Shown piece by piece: positions 1 to 11,938 of a stretch of 64,000 bases of DNA (position 1 is the first letter of the stretch; each line of letters starts with the position of its first letter). The DNA is from Lepiota brunneoincarnata (Eukaryota > Basidiomycota > Agaricomycetes > Agaricales > Agaricaceae): contig JAEBUN010000052.1 of the NCBI GenBank assembly GCA_023014365.1, positions 62,001 to 126,000 of the forward strand, read 5' to 3'. Under the pieces are notes generated by a model. It did no database searches and was not told the origin of the DNA. It saw only the letters and a program-made list of their open reading frames with translations. The position numbers and the translations under genes were made by a program.

Positions 1-764
1 CTCAACTTTGGAGAAAGAAGTAAGCTTGTACACACTACCACCCGCACAGATGCCTGTTCAAGTTCTGATTAAATCCTTCCATCGAAATGTTGAAGAAGGG
101 GTACCTTTTCTGGTGTCTTTTGCACTAGATAACCAAGCTATCATCATTGGAAGTGACAGCGGATGTGCCCAGGTTCTGAGTAGCAGCAAGGAATTCAAGC
201 CCCATGACCTTCCACATTGGCTGAACGTCAGGACTGGGCTACTACGAGCCAAGAAATGGGAGAACAAGAGTCAAAAGATGGTGCAGGTTGTGGCGGTAAG
301 TACAGGTTCCCCTTGAACTACATTGGTCTGCTATTAACATGTACTTAAGGCACATCAGTATGGAAATAGGTACCTTGTTGCAACCGGAACATCCGGAGAT
401 GAAGGGAAGAAAGGCACGGGAACAGCACAAATAAAGGTCTGGTCGATCAATACAGGGGTCAGTACGCGTCGAACCCTCTGAAATAATATTGTGGGATAAC
501 ACACCCTAGGCACCTAGTAACCGGGAAAAGGTCCAGAACATAGTGCAAGTATCGACGTCAGGACCAGGAACTTCTCAAGTGGTCCTGATTGTGCTTCTGG
601 TCCTCTTCGTGCAAACTACTTTCAGCTGTTTTAAGCTGGAGTTTTTCACGTTCTTCACAGTAACCATTAAGGGCTGGAAACAAATAGGAGACCTTCAGGA
701 GCTGCGTGCCACTGCACTGATGAAATGCGGATTACTTTACGAGATTGAAAACGAAGTTCGTTAA
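1..764 (+). CDS. C-terminal part of a WD-repeat-like protein with a C-terminal membrane segment (5' end outside window)
   Basis: The frame is open to the left edge, so the start lies outside the window. Exons are 1-295, 350-457 and 510-764, with introns of 54 and 52 bp (GTAAG and GTCAG donors) that join in frame. Two beta-propeller-like stretches are visible: one around 90-200 reading NQAIIIGSDSG, and one in exon 2 reading YLVATGTSGDEG then IKVW, the usual end of a WD blade. The last exon adds a hydrophobic stretch (VVLIVLLVLFVQ) and a short basic/acidic tail ending at the TAA at 762-764. Role unknown; a tail-anchored WD-repeat scaffold is the inference. Family call is moderate, splicing is good. 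Confidence 0.6.
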
Positions 765-2860
765 CAGGTTCGCTAATTCCGACTTTATAAGTTTGTGGGG
801 GAGAGGTTGTCACAGATCTCCAGAAATATATTCAATTCTAGTGTTTTTAGGGTTTTGGTACGTTATTCTCTTAGTCTCCAACTAGACAGACAGTTGTTCT
901 ATCTGAATACAATGGGAACTTTTGACGGTCGTTGCTATATAATATGTTAACTAATATCTTCATGATTCGATAAGTCAGGCAAAACGCAAGCTTTCGCAAT
1001 CAGTGAACCTCCGTAGACCTAGCAGACAACGTGTTCTAACGGGCCCTAGCATACTATGTCCTTTTCTCTTGACAATACTGTAAATTTACACTACCCAGCG
1101 AGACAGGCTTTTGACAAGCTCCTGCAGTAAGTGTCTTTAAGCTAGTAGGCCTAGTGGACGGCGTTATCTAACGGGCCCTAGCGCACTACAGCTTCTGAAC
1201 AAGGCAATAAAACTTTTATACTACTCAGCGAGACAGGCTTCTAGCAAGCTCCTGCAGTAAGTATCTTTAAACTAGATAGACCTAGTGGACAGCATTTTCA
1301 ACGGGCCCTAGCATACTATGTTCGCTTCTCAATTAAACAGCTCTACAATTCAATGGTATACTTCTGAGGCAAGGCCTCTAAGAGGAACCCAAAGAAACGG
1401 AAGTTAGTGAACTTTTCTACTTAAGAACCGAAGAGGCGTAGCAACTCGTATTCAGTTCTCGAGTCAAGCAGAAGGGTCTGTCAATATCTCAATCGTTTCA
1501 AAGGGTCTGGTTTTAAAGAGTATAACTCTTTAAGTCTCTGGTGGTCTTATGACCGAAGAAAATCGCGTAAAATTGCTTTATATTCTTATCCTAATCAATC
1601 ATACAATCAGGGGGGGAAATAGGCAAGCAGTTTCTTGCCTCCCATGTAATTTACAGATGAGTTTTTATAACAATATACAATTAACTTATGGGTATACCTG
1701 AAACAAGCCTTCAGCTTCATCATTTTATTGTCTCCTCATCATTTAGGAGCATCATTCTAGGAGTTCCGATATCAGCGACATCAATTTGCTCTCAGGGACT
1801 TGCTCCCTAGGTGCCTGGCTATTTATATCACAGCCAGCCGGGTTAGCGAGTTTCCTCGCTAACATTTATCTATTGGTTTTTATTTTATTCTCGGACTCTC
1901 CACACCTGAGCTTTTCAACCCTAATGTTCTAAAGTCCACTTCCATAGTCTTCAGGTAGTAGACTAACACTAGAATTAATTAGCTTATTCTATTCTTATCA
2001 ATCTTCATTTTCTAGTTCATCATTTCTGATCTCTTTTTGTTTCTATGAGGGGGCATCCTTCCCTGAGTACCCTCGGGGATACCCCCATTCGATCCCTTAG
2101 GTTTCAATATCATCAGAACCGTTTCAAGGGGACATTCTTGTCAGGGCATTCAGCTAATCCCTACATTCTTTTGTCAAGATTCACTCCCGGACCTGTTATT
2201 ATGACTAGGTACCATCTGGATGACATAGGTGTTGCGACTCGTCCGCTTTCTAGGGCAGAGGCGAAGAAATGGGTCTTTTTGTGCAGTCATGAGTATCTTA
2301 ACTAATATCTTAGTTAACACGGTATCGGATACAATGCTCGGGTACATTCATACCAGAGTCATTCTTCCATAGCCTTGTCACCCATAAGTTAGTTAACATC
2401 ACTTTTACTTGTCTGGGTGTTCTGGTTCTGTTTCTGAGATGTCCGCCTTCACATATTTTAGATAGTATTCTAAATCTCTCGCACCCAGTGTCTGACCATG
2501 GCCATATACTGATATTATTCAGTAACGGAGAGTTAGTTACTTTATTAGCTAGTGATTTCACAAATGAAATGATTTTGCGGCGCAACACCGATCGCCGCAA
2601 AATCCAGGCACTTCTGGCGTTCAGTACAGGATCTGTAGTAGTAGTTTATTCTGCTTCTGTCTACTACTACAATACACTCACCAGTATATCCGTGTCCACA
2701 AGACCTCAACGACCTGGTTCCTAAGAAATAAGGATATAGTGTCACAAATCAGAGAGCAATTACATACCTCCATGACCGTAACAACCCCCAAGGCCTCACG
2801 TGGATCCTTCACTACAACCCCCTCGGACTCCGTCTTCCTACGTCGCGGTGGGTAGAACAA
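765..2860. other. Non-coding, repeat-bearing intergenic block
   Basis: About 2.1 kb without a convincing gene. It is more AT-rich than its neighbours and holds the triplicated repeat at 1016-1325. Short open frames at 2045-2305 (+), 2310-2600 (-) and 2488-2724 (+) have no recognisable domain or splice support and overlap on opposite strands. An organelle-derived origin is possible from base composition, but I see no conserved organelle gene. Confidence 0.4.
1016..1325. repeat. Tandem repeat, about 131-bp period, two full units plus a partial third
   Basis: The motif CCTAG-tGGAC, followed about 15 bp later by AACGGGCCCTAGC, recurs at about 1017, 1148 and 1279. A second block, GCGAGACAGGCTT followed by AAGCTCCTGCAGTAAG, recurs at about 1098 and 1228. 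Spacing is 131-132 bp. The units have diverged at scattered positions, so the array is not very recent. Confidence 0.7.
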
Positions 2861-3217
2861 TGTGCTTGGATAATCCAATACACAAAGCCCTGCATGTACA
2901 TCTTGAGAACAGTGTTTGGATAATCCAACACACTGGTATCGCAAAGGCCAGTGTGGGTGACAGACGGCCTGGATCGGACATCGATGATGATTGGGGAAGG
3001 GAAGATACACAACGTCATGCAACCGCTCAACGAGTCACAATGTAAAGATACACGACATCACGCACCCGCTCAACAAGTCACAATGTGACAACGTCCGTCA
3101 TTGTACCTTCGCTTCATTCACTCACAAATTCTACCCTAATTGTGCACTGGACTATCCAGGCACATCTCCCACATATATTACAAGACTGTCGTTTGGTTTA
3201 ACCACGCAGTCAATCAT
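2861..3217 (+). repeat. Palindrome-rich dispersed repeat, copy 1
   Basis: It contains three imperfect 24-26 bp palindromes at 2861-2884, 2910-2935 and 3141-3164, each built as TGTG..TGGA-N-TCCA..CACA, and ends with a block reading GGTTTAACCACGCAGTCAAT at 3196-3213. Between them lies a 43-bp tandem duplication (3001-3043 and 3045-3086). An inverted copy with the same order of parts is at 11607-11938. The ATG of the next gene (3216) sits at the very end of the repeat, so its promoter is made of repeat DNA. Confidence 0.65.
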
Positions 3218-5749
3218 GGAATCCCCGCCCGGCAGGGTATGTGTCATTAATGGAGATGTATTCTACTCGCCAAACTGCACCCGCGATTTTGCACTCCCAG
3301 ATGCTGGAGAAGATGCTCGGCAGCTCCCGAAAGTTGGGAATTCAACTTTTTCTGACTTACAGCAACCCCGGTGGTGGACACCCGCGACTGAATGGCTTGC
3401 CTTCATACCCCGTTCGCTGGTTTTGTTCACAGGGCACCTTCTTGAAGTCTTGGCTTACATTCCTCATCGTATCATACCTAACAACAAATACAGATACATA
3501 CTTCCACAGCACCTCGTAAGCCAGTGGCTAGCTGTGGACAAGCTCCTGGCGCGAGTAATGAGGGAGCTAGGCTCGAACTATTCACTTCAATACTGCCGCC
3601 CGTATCCGCCATACCATTTCAGGTACCACGTCAGCCACAAATCTCAAGAACGATCCCTTTTCCAAGCTGTTCTCGGTTGTGATTGGTTCGCTGTCTGGAT
3701 CGGTTTGCTTTACTGGATGATCTGTAAAATCCCCGATCCTGATCACCGCAAGGGTATCACTCCTCCCATCTGGTACACCTGCGTTGTTCAACTCCGGGTT
3801 GGACAAGCTATTCTTGATAGCTTGCGAACAACACCCATGCTCCATAAAGCCTGGTTCACTGACCGCATCGGTCTAGTTCTACCTTTCCCAACTGATCCCA
3901 CCCAGCCTCGGGTCTCTTGGTTCATATCCTGCGGTATTCCCATTTGGTATCGTTGGAGTGCATTGGAGGTAGACGCTCTGCGAAGGCACCCACACTTTCC
4001 CCTTAAACCCCCACCTGAGTGGCAGCTCCAGGAAGCAACTACTTGGATTTCGCACCAGCCAGAAAATGTTACTCTTGACACCCCTGCTTCGCTATCTGCA
4101 CCCAACCCAACATCACTTACTATCCAAGAGCAGTCTGCTCAAGAAATACTACAAGCCTTCTTCCAGAATCGAGACGCTGAGAACTCCAGACGAAGGGGAA
4201 AAGAGTCACCTTCCGCCCATCAAGCACGCGAGAATTGTGAGCGTGACCCACCCACCGCCTCTGCCCCCGTTTATGTATGGGACTGGAGTTTTGATACCCC
4301 ACCACTATACACTCGAACCCTGGTTCACAAAGGGGACCGTTTTACAACTCTCATGGACTTCAGCTCCAAGCAGAAGCGATACAACTCATTCTTGAACGAG
4401 TGGAATTGTGCTCATGAGCTAGGTCCTGATGACAGCTCACCAACATGGGGGGGTGGCGATTACACGATGAACTTTGATGAAGGCTGGAACGTTGATACTG
4501 AGGACCTAGAAACATCGTTTCTTGCGACCAGTAATCCACCAGATCCTACTCCAGCAGCAGTAGCCCCTGCTGCCAACTGTGACACGCAGCTTCTCGAAAT
4601 ATTATATATTCATTTTGGATTCACCCCGCCATTGCCTCTACCAGATCATGTTGATGGTAAACACAGTGCGATAGAACGAAAATGCCTATTGTCAATCACA
4701 GGGATTTCTAATGTAATGAAGGATTCCCCCTCTTTGAACAGCATTATTACGATGTTGTCTATGCAGTTTATACAATACTTTTGGCAAGTTCCACCCGTTA
4801 AACCCATGGCAGACCACTGGGATCTCCATCATCTCAATCGTCTCTCCATCACGACATCACCTCGACTTTCTGCAGTATGAATTGTCACAGCTCTGTCAGG
4901 AACAACATTTTACATGTTTGATTTTGGTGACCATTCGACAGTGCCATGGAAACTTGCCGTCTACAATGTGTCAATAGTGATGTCGATTTGTCAGATGGAC
5001 AAGAGCCTTCAGGAGAAAGAAATTGCCCTGAAACTACTGGAAACCGGCATCCCATTCCGAACTTTGCAGTTGGCATATGATGTCCAAGGGTTCCCTCAGG
5101 AAAGGCCAATGCCTGTATCTATCCCTCTTCGCATTGCAACAGCACAGTTCTCAGCCATAGACTTCGAGTTCTATCAATACCAGTCAGCTGCTCTCCTCAA
5201 GCAACGCCATGCCCGAGCCGCCTTATTGCGTGGAGGTTTCCTGCGATGTATTTCAAAGGAAACGCTTAGTTTCAGTAGTGTGCTGGAGGGCCCGACTGCT
5301 TGCTACCCTGAAAGTCGGCCCATGTTCTCTGTATTTGATCAAGGGGGAACAAAATATGTTGATGATGAGTTGACAACAGACGAAGAGAATCTCCTGTGTG
5401 GTCTCTACATGGTGTTTACAGGTAAGTGGAAATTGTTTGGATTTGAGATGTCCTTTTTCATGTAATTTGTACAGGGCATGGTGAACAAATGTCAAAGATG
5501 TCTTGGTTTCCATTGGCCTCAACTTGGGAGGGATGTGGATTGCGTCAGAATCATTGGACCGCCCAAGATGAGGACTTCTACATCAAGAGAGTCACGGGCA
5601 TCAAAAGTGGAGAAACTTCCTATGGCCCGTTACCCCTGAATAAGTGGCGTGACAGAGTGCGTGGGTACAAGGAAGTTCGACAGGCTAAAGCACAGCTAGA
5701 GAGCTGGTCCAAGGCTGAGCTCCACATGCATATTGATAGTTCACATTAG
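3216..5749 (+). CDS. Unrecognised large Agaricomycete-type protein, four exons
   Basis: Best model: exons 3216-4656, 4702-4839, 4900-5421 and 5475-5749, giving 791 residues. The 60-bp intron 4840-4899 removes an in-frame TGA at 4878 and keeps frame; the 53-bp intron 5422-5474 has a GTAAG donor; the 45-bp intron 4657-4701 is optional because it is in frame. I chose ATG 3216 because upstream sequence in the same frame is repeat DNA. The protein is rich in Trp and Pro, with no signal peptide; two hydrophobic patches fall near residues 60-90 and 145-165. I recognise no catalytic motif. It resembles uncharacterised proteins found in many copies in Agaricomycete genomes, from memory only. Confidence 0.6.
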
Positions 5750-6679
5750 CTACCTTTGTCCTTCTCTAATGCTCGTTTTCATATCTACAACTATCTGATA
5801 ATATATTTGCCTCATTCGATGAATAGCAATGTGAATTGAGTTGGATAAGCATCTATCTTCTGCAGAGCTTCAAATAAAAAGCTGGGAGGGGACATGCCTT
5901 CGCGCGTAGCCTCATGTGCACTTCCCCTCACTCTTGTCTCAATCATTCTCGACACACCTCGGGATACTTAAGCATTGTCCTCAACACTTCCGGTGGCACA
6001 ATGCCCTCTGGTTAGTATAGTTACCTCTCATTGTTTCCGTAGTCACTCGACTTTCCTTCATAGCATATTCTATGTTTCCTAGATAGCTATCTTGGATTCA
6101 TATAAAGTTCGGGTGCTCAAGCAACTTGCTAGCCAGTAGACCCTTCCACCCTCCTTCCCTTGCTCTCTCCTCACACTGTCCTTACTCTGTTCCTCTTTTG
6201 TTACACCTCCCAATGGACTTGGCCCAAGTGGTCATTTCGTCAGCCGTGCCCCCCCCCCCCCCCCCCCCCCCCATCATTTTGTTGATGCCTTTGCTGATCA
6301 TCCTTCAACACAAATCAGGAAAAAGTTGTTAAGGAGGATGGCTTGTATTGTACGGGCGAGCGAACATATGTTGAAGTGCTACAAAGTGGAATGAGAAGGG
6401 GAGAAGGGGGAGAGGCACAACACACAAAGGGTGGTCTAAACACCCATCTTAGGCTCCGACAACACAGGTACCAACCATCATTATTTCAAAGGCGCTATAA
6501 TGACCTGTAAATAGTCCTCATGTAGAAGCAGCTGAACATCCTCTCTGACAAGGAATCCTGGTGTGTATTCGTGAAAGGGGTGGAACGTCCTCGGGGATAT
6601 GACCTACTTATTAGTTGGAATGGCTTTAAGAAGTGTGCTGCCAGCTCACCTGCACCTTCCCCTGTGGTACAAAGGCTTG
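5750..6679. other. Intergenic region with a 24-base C run
   Basis: No supported gene. A homopolymer of 24 C residues lies at 6249-6272 on the plus strand; it makes the proline run in the short frame at 6126-6332, which I do not believe is coding. The 6481-6660 part is the 3' flank of the minus-strand gene that ends at 6680. Confidence 0.4.
6249..6272. repeat. Poly-C homopolymer, 24 bp
   Basis: Uninterrupted C tract read directly from the sequence. The length may be unreliable because such runs are error-prone in sequencing. Confidence 0.9.
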
Positions 6680-7342
6680 TCATATTGGCTCTAGGTATAG
6701 GTCACCATTTGACTCCAAGTTAAATGTCATTTCTGCAGTCGGATTCCAATCTTTGGCTGCTTGGAACAGCCAAACCAAGACTGAAGCCCCTGCTGGTTCT
6801 GTCATCTCCTCCCTTCATTATTGAAAATCAGAGATCTAGACAAGACAGCGTAAAAAAACAAACAACATTGGAGCTTTCAGGATATCTTCTGTGAGCTGAA
6901 CTAAGGGGTTGCCAGCACTGTTCTCTTCGGAACTTCATCGATTAGAACAGATCTAGTGCACTTTACATTGTATTACTCACTGACAAGTTTGGTTTAGAAG
7001 TGGCTCTACTTCCATCACAATATCTGGAGTAAAGATAGTGGCCGTAGGGTCACCAGGCCCAACTGGTATATGTCCACTGCCCGCTTCTTGTTTCTGGAGC
7101 CTCTGGCGAGCATACTGCATTATATTAACCCCTGGCAAACTCAAAAGAAACATACGTCATACCACTTGAAGTGCGTTGATATAATCTGATTTTATTGTCC
7201 GGTTATGTGTCCTCTTTCCCGAGGGCGAGACTGTGAGCTGAAGCCTATTGCACAGCCCCTCTAGCACTAGTTTGGTACACCGGCGTAGAGTGGACTTGCT
7301 AACAGGACCCTTCTGGAGGGAGGCTTGGATCTTGTCGATCAT
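6680..7342 (-). CDS. Small unrecognised protein with a weakly SAP-like segment, four exons
   Basis: Exons (minus order) 7342-7163, 7114-6981, 6932-6867 and 6812-6680 join in frame through introns of 48, 48 and 54 bp, giving 170 residues. Donors are GTATGA, GTGAGT and GTTGTT. Residues about 20-55 contain LCNRLQLTVSPSGKR followed by DYINALQ, which has the helix-turn spacing of SAP DNA-binding modules, but the match is weak. The C-terminal half is acidic (DGDLYLEPI-like end). ATG 7342 is the first Met in frame; an extra 5' exon further upstream (ATG near 7590) cannot be excluded. It lies downstream of, and on the same strand as, the 7803-8363 gene. Confidence 0.5.
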
Positions 7343-7802
7343 AGCTGTTGTCGTAGATAGGAGAAAGGATATTGGGGGACTGTTGCAACAGGATGGGACT
7401 TTTAACCAAAGGAAGAACAATAATTGTTGTCATGCAAAACAGGACGTTATTACAATACAAAAGTACAAAGTGATACAAATCATTGAAGGGAAGCGTATCC
7501 AACTCCAACAATAAGGGCAAGGTGTGATCAACGGAACAACCACTGGCTCATCTTCTCGACTTCGTAAAATTGACATTACAACTCTGGGGTGAGTAAGGAA
7601 GAGATTGAAGGAAACTTCAAGGGAAAAGAGGGAGCGACCTGAACGAGGAAGATAGAATACAGGTTATGCTGTTGCCCAGGTGGCCTTACTGCAGCGCAAC
7701 ATCCTCGTCACTAGGAGCTCAGGTATCTAAGGACAGGTACCTAATGAAAGTGTGCTAAGGGTGGGATTCCACATGCAGCGGAATTCTGCTCCTTACAGTA
7801 AA

Positions 7803-8363
7803 TCATTCTGAGGGTCTATCCAGGCTTGCGTTAGCACGGGCGGTTCCTGAGAGAAGCACAGTAGTCTGGTAAGCTCAGCTGAGAACAAAGAGGAGCTTAC
7901 CACTGGAGTTCTTTCGTCGCCTACTGAGGTCAAGTTTAATCAGTTCTTTAGTCACCCAGCTGTTTTCAAAGTGGACGAGTATTGGATATTCAATGGCCAT
8001 CTAGCAAAAGAGTTGAGCTCAATAAACCAGAGATAAGGACACTGCTAGAGATACCCGAGAGCATAAGTCATCAATGTTTGCGCTGTTCTGCTTGCCAAAT
8101 GGGATGTCCAGGTTCAGCATAGTGGATATCAACGTTTGTATAGTTTCCTAGGGCAGTCAGTATATTTGAGGTGGCGGGCCAAGGAACATTCTCACCATAA
8201 TTTCTTGATGCTGTTCTTTAGCAATGCATGCCTTATGGAAGAGAGCTGGTATGGACTTGGGGGCTGTTTGGGGTTTTGGAACGGTTTCTGCGGGTGCTTC
8301 TGGGCTGGAAATTGCTGTTGAGAGGTATTTATGCCGCAAAGTAGTTGGTGGTGGGGTGAGCAT
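7803..8363 (-). CDS. Small unrecognised protein, four exons
   Basis: Exons (minus order) 8363-8196, 8147-8055, 8000-7901 and 7846-7803 join through introns of 48, 54 and 54 bp and give 134 residues. The first exon is Pro/Ala rich; the second and third read like ordinary globular sequence (ETIQTLISTMLNLDIPFGKQ, then MAIEYPILVHFENSW). An earlier ATG at 8444 is in the same frame but followed by TGA at 8379-8381, so I start at 8363. The 3' end is uncertain: the last exon read one base over would give EPPVLTQAWIDPQNDL up to a good GTAAGG donor. Function unknown. Confidence 0.45.
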
Positions 8364-8444
8364 ACGCTCCAGGGGAAATCAACGTCGAAGAGTTGAAGGG
8401 GGAAAGCAGCGTTGGGTGCGGTACATAGTCTGGATTGGTGCCAT

Positions 8445-9421
8445 GGTAGAAGTCAGAATGGGCCCACTATGTCATTTATATTATAGGAGTCTTTATTCTA
8501 GCTGATTGCTATCCACTACGCACAAATAGAGGTTTACCTGCAAGGCATCTCTGAGCGGGTAACGAAGGTAACAAAAAGGAGGAGTGGGTGTCGGCTTACG
8601 TGTGAAAAAAGACAATCACCCACTCAGGGGGAAGGTATTCGGGCGGAGCAAGAGGGCGTTTACTTGTGACATCTGCTGAGGTTATCATCATTCAAAATGA
8701 ATAATCACCTGTTTGAGGCCTGAAAATTCATTCAGACGTCAGGATAGGATGGTAATTGTGCACTAACAATCAAGATTTACGTTCACAGCAATTAGCCCTC
8801 CAAAGAAGAACGAGCATCGACTTGGACATATTCAACTATGTAAGAGCGTCGGGCCAGAAATAAACCTTTTTATCAACCCTTAGAAACCAATGAACCTTTT
8901 TATCAACCCTTAGAAACCATTGGTAGCTTATTATCTTGCTGCGAAATTTAAGAGAGCCACCTCTGAACGTAGTCTCCATTAACCACATTCCCCGCTCGCT
9001 CATATAACGGAACATGCACTTTACCATTGCTTTGGCCTTTCTTGGCAACCCCTGTCGGTTGGGTTTCATCAACACAGGAGGAGCTGCTGGACAGGTAGTA
9101 GCTCGCATGCTGGAAATTCAGAATACGCTGACGCACCTTACAGCTTTTTGATGTCATGAATCTCATGAAGCAGGCCTTCAGTAATGGTTGTACCTTAGGC
9201 AAGCGAAAGGCATCCGCAGAGATCGAGAGAAATGAGTCCGAAAAAAAGCGAAAATTGGTAAGTCACAAGCACGAAAACAAGTAATTGACTGACGAGTTCT
9301 CATTAGAATTCCGAGAAAGCCGAACAGTTACTGAGTCCCACGATCTGTGAAGCGAGGAAGGTTTGTCTTTGAGAACTTAATTCGGAGTTGTCGCAATTGA
9401 TGCCCACATCAGATACAACCA
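8445..9421. other. Intergenic region with a short tandem duplication and a diverged repeat
   Basis: A 30-bp unit containing AACCTTTTTATCAACCCTTA is present twice in direct repeat at about 8863-8922. The stretch 8610-8750 shares blocks (CAATCACCCACTC; GAGG.C.GAA.ATTCAT) with 11210-11390 and 11425-11450, pointing to an old dispersed repeat. Minus-strand frames at 8836-9202 lack splice or domain support. Confidence 0.4.
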
Positions 9422-10894
9422 ATGTTACCCGATGAACTCCTTTTGAAGATATTTGGTGAAGTTGACGATCAAGAGTTGATCTCCCTAGCGCGCACGGATG
9501 ATATCTTCATTGGTTGCACTATGGACATCTACCGCTTGAGGCTCGAGGAAAAGGGGATGCTTGAGGATCGCTTCGGTTCTACCAGAATCAGGTTGGTAGG
9601 AACACCGGTCACCAGAGAAGATATCACTTTCCTCTCCTCGATCCTCCTCCCCTACCTCGAGGATGTCAGCCTCAATTGCGACTTGTTCAATCTGCTTGCA
9701 TTTAATCAGAGTGTTTGTCAGATGATCCGAAATGCGGCTAAGATCTCTGACTTATGAATTCATCTCTACTGCAAGGAGATAGGACTTCTTCATGAACCAC
9801 ATATGATCCCTGTTTTGAAGGACCTCTTGCAAGCTGCTGGAACCAAGAAACAGCTCTTCAGCTTTGGGTTGGTACTCCGCAACGATACTGTACTTACCAG
9901 GATAGCACCTTCGCTTGAGGGGCCACCTGGGACCCACACATATATCCCACCGGTCCAAGCCTCAAAGGTTGAGATCGGTACGGTGTTCTGGCATACAGGG
10001 CCCAGGTCGCTATCAAGCATTCTCCAACCGCTGTTGGTGAATCCATTTGTCTCCGTACTATGGGTTTACCATCACCATGGGTACAGAGCTGCCTGGCACC
10101 AAGTTAGCCTCAAGAATGTTCATACTATGCGTGTGCTCAGTGATGATCACATTACGATACCCCCTAGCCTCTACAGACGCCACCCTCAGTTGACCAAGAT
10201 TGCGACATCATACCCATTCACAACAGTACACCCACCCATCCACCCTGGCTGGGGCTCCCACAATACATTGGTACACACCAAGCCAAATGTTATCCCACCA
10301 TCCATCCAAATTCTCCAAACATCACTGAATTTTACCTGGGTATCAGACAACAACTTGAACCTCGAAAGTTTATGTGTCAGAGCCATGGAACCATGGTCGA
10401 TGACCCTAGCATCCGACCCATCTCTGGTATGCCAGAAAGTTAGAGGTATGGCCCGCGCATTTAGAAATATCTGTGCGCACCATATTGAGGGCACAAAGCT
10501 GGAGTTTGAGTTCCCCGACAACATCTCAAGGCACTATGAGGCTATGAGTGGTTCTGCCTGCTCATGTTCTCTGCTTGTGGAGGGTTTGACCTTGAGGACA
10601 GAAGCGGTGACTTTCTGCGTGGATTCACTGATGCCGAATCTCTATGTGAGTACTTTGTTCAACTTCCACATATCCATGCACTTACCGGACTTAAAGAGCT
10701 ACTTTTTCGAGTTATTGAAAGGTTTTCCGGCTGTTCGTGAGCTTAGCATCCGGACTTGGTCGTGTAAAACATCAATGGATCAAGATAGGGAATTTGCTGT
10801 TAAATTACAGGAACAACTTACAGCATTAACTACAATAGAGACCCCCCATGGCATTTGGAACATAAACAATTCATCCCTGATGCTTTCATCGTAG
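9422..10894 (+). CDS. F-box protein
   Basis: The N-terminus MLPDELLLKIFGEVDDQELI is a clear F-box, which binds Skp1 in SCF ubiquitin ligases. The rest is a leucine-patterned C-terminal region without a recognisable WD or Kelch domain, as usual for expanded Agaricomycete F-box proteins. The frame is interrupted by TGA at 9755-9757. A 63-bp intron at 9713-9775 (GTTTGT donor, GCAAG acceptor) would remove it in frame; alternatively the TGA is a nonsense change, because the sequence on both sides (MIRNAAKISDL and IHLYCKEIGLL) reads like coding sequence. With the intron the product is 469 residues. The stop is the TAG at 10892-10894. Confidence 0.65.
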
Positions 10895-11025
10895 CACACA
10901 AGCTTCCCTTAATCCAGCTGAACTTCCCTGTCTCTTAGATAGCATTGTCCTGATATAACGTATGTGACAATGTTGATGGTACCCTATTGTACAAAGTGAC
11001 GGAATGTGTCCTCATAAAGTGATCA

Positions 11026-11087
11026 ATGATTGACTGTGGAGTTAAGCCACTACGAAGGGAATCTGTACCTGGAGCTTCCAGTACACA
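11026..11087 (-). repeat. Partial copy of the palindrome-rich repeat
   Basis: GATTGACTGTGGAGTTAAGC at 11029-11048 is followed by the palindrome at 11064-11087 (TGTAC-CTGGA, GC, TTCCAG-TACACA). Order and spacing match one end of the full copies, in inverted orientation relative to 2861-3217. Confidence 0.55.
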
Positions 11088-11606
11088 ATGAGCGGGTGAA
11101 TGAGTGGGCGGTTAAGTGAGTGGAGTAGTTAGACGACTTACAAATGGTGTTGCCATGGTTGTCGTATGCGCTAATGGCAACTGATATTAGGCCTTTACTG
11201 GAAAAAGAAATGATAGCAATCACCCACTCGGGAGAGGAAGGGGCTCTAAGGGAGCAGGCAGGCACGGTTTGTGACTTTCGCTTTATAGGTGTCACCTTTG
11301 AGGATGAACGGTCATATATCTGAGGTCCGAAGATTCATCCTACACGTCAGAGATAGTGATTCTTACATCAATAACCAAACCACACCTCCAGCATTAACTA
11401 CTAGCCCATTGAAGGACAGGCTCTTTGAGGTCTGAGGATTCGTTCATGCGGCGGAGCAGAGTCGGCATTCTTGGGCCACATCCCGGTGTTTTCGTAGCAT
11501 CATATAACCCTGCTGGCATGTCAATTCTCGTGAATTCTGGCGCATTTGCTGCATGCACATAGCTTGTTTCCCTATTGACGGGGCAGACTGGCCCCCAAAA
11601 TGTCAA

Positions 11607-11938
11607 CGATTGACTGTGCGGTTAAACCAGCGACAGTTTATCAGGGAATATGTGTGACTGGATATTCCAGCTCACGGTGGATGGGGATCGAGTGAGGTAA
11701 GTCTGAGTGGGTTGTATTGTTGTGATTGGGGTGTGTATTGTCATGTTTATCACCGCACGCCGCTCTGTCCTAAACAGATTTCCTGGCACGTGAGTGCCAA
11801 AGCGCAGCGAGTGCCCACTCTGCATCTTGCCTTCTCATCCCATTGTAGCACTCCAAACGAACAACAGTGTCTTGGATTATCCGAACACTGCTGTTCCACA
11901 TATGAGGAAGATTCTGTGTATTGGACTATCCAAACACA
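11607..11938 (-). repeat. Palindrome-rich dispersed repeat, copy 2 (inverted)
   Basis: Reading the minus strand gives the same order as copy 1. The palindrome at 11915-11938 comes first, then, after a 24-bp spacer, the palindrome at 11865-11890. Next comes a non-conserved middle, then the palindrome at 11653-11676, and finally the GGTTTAACCGCACAGTCAAT block near 11611-11630. The spacer between the first two palindromes is 25 bp in copy 1 and 24 bp here. Confidence 0.65.

Noticed and set aside
6126..6332. Plus-strand frame with a proline run
   Set aside because: The run is only the poly-C tract; no domain or splice support.
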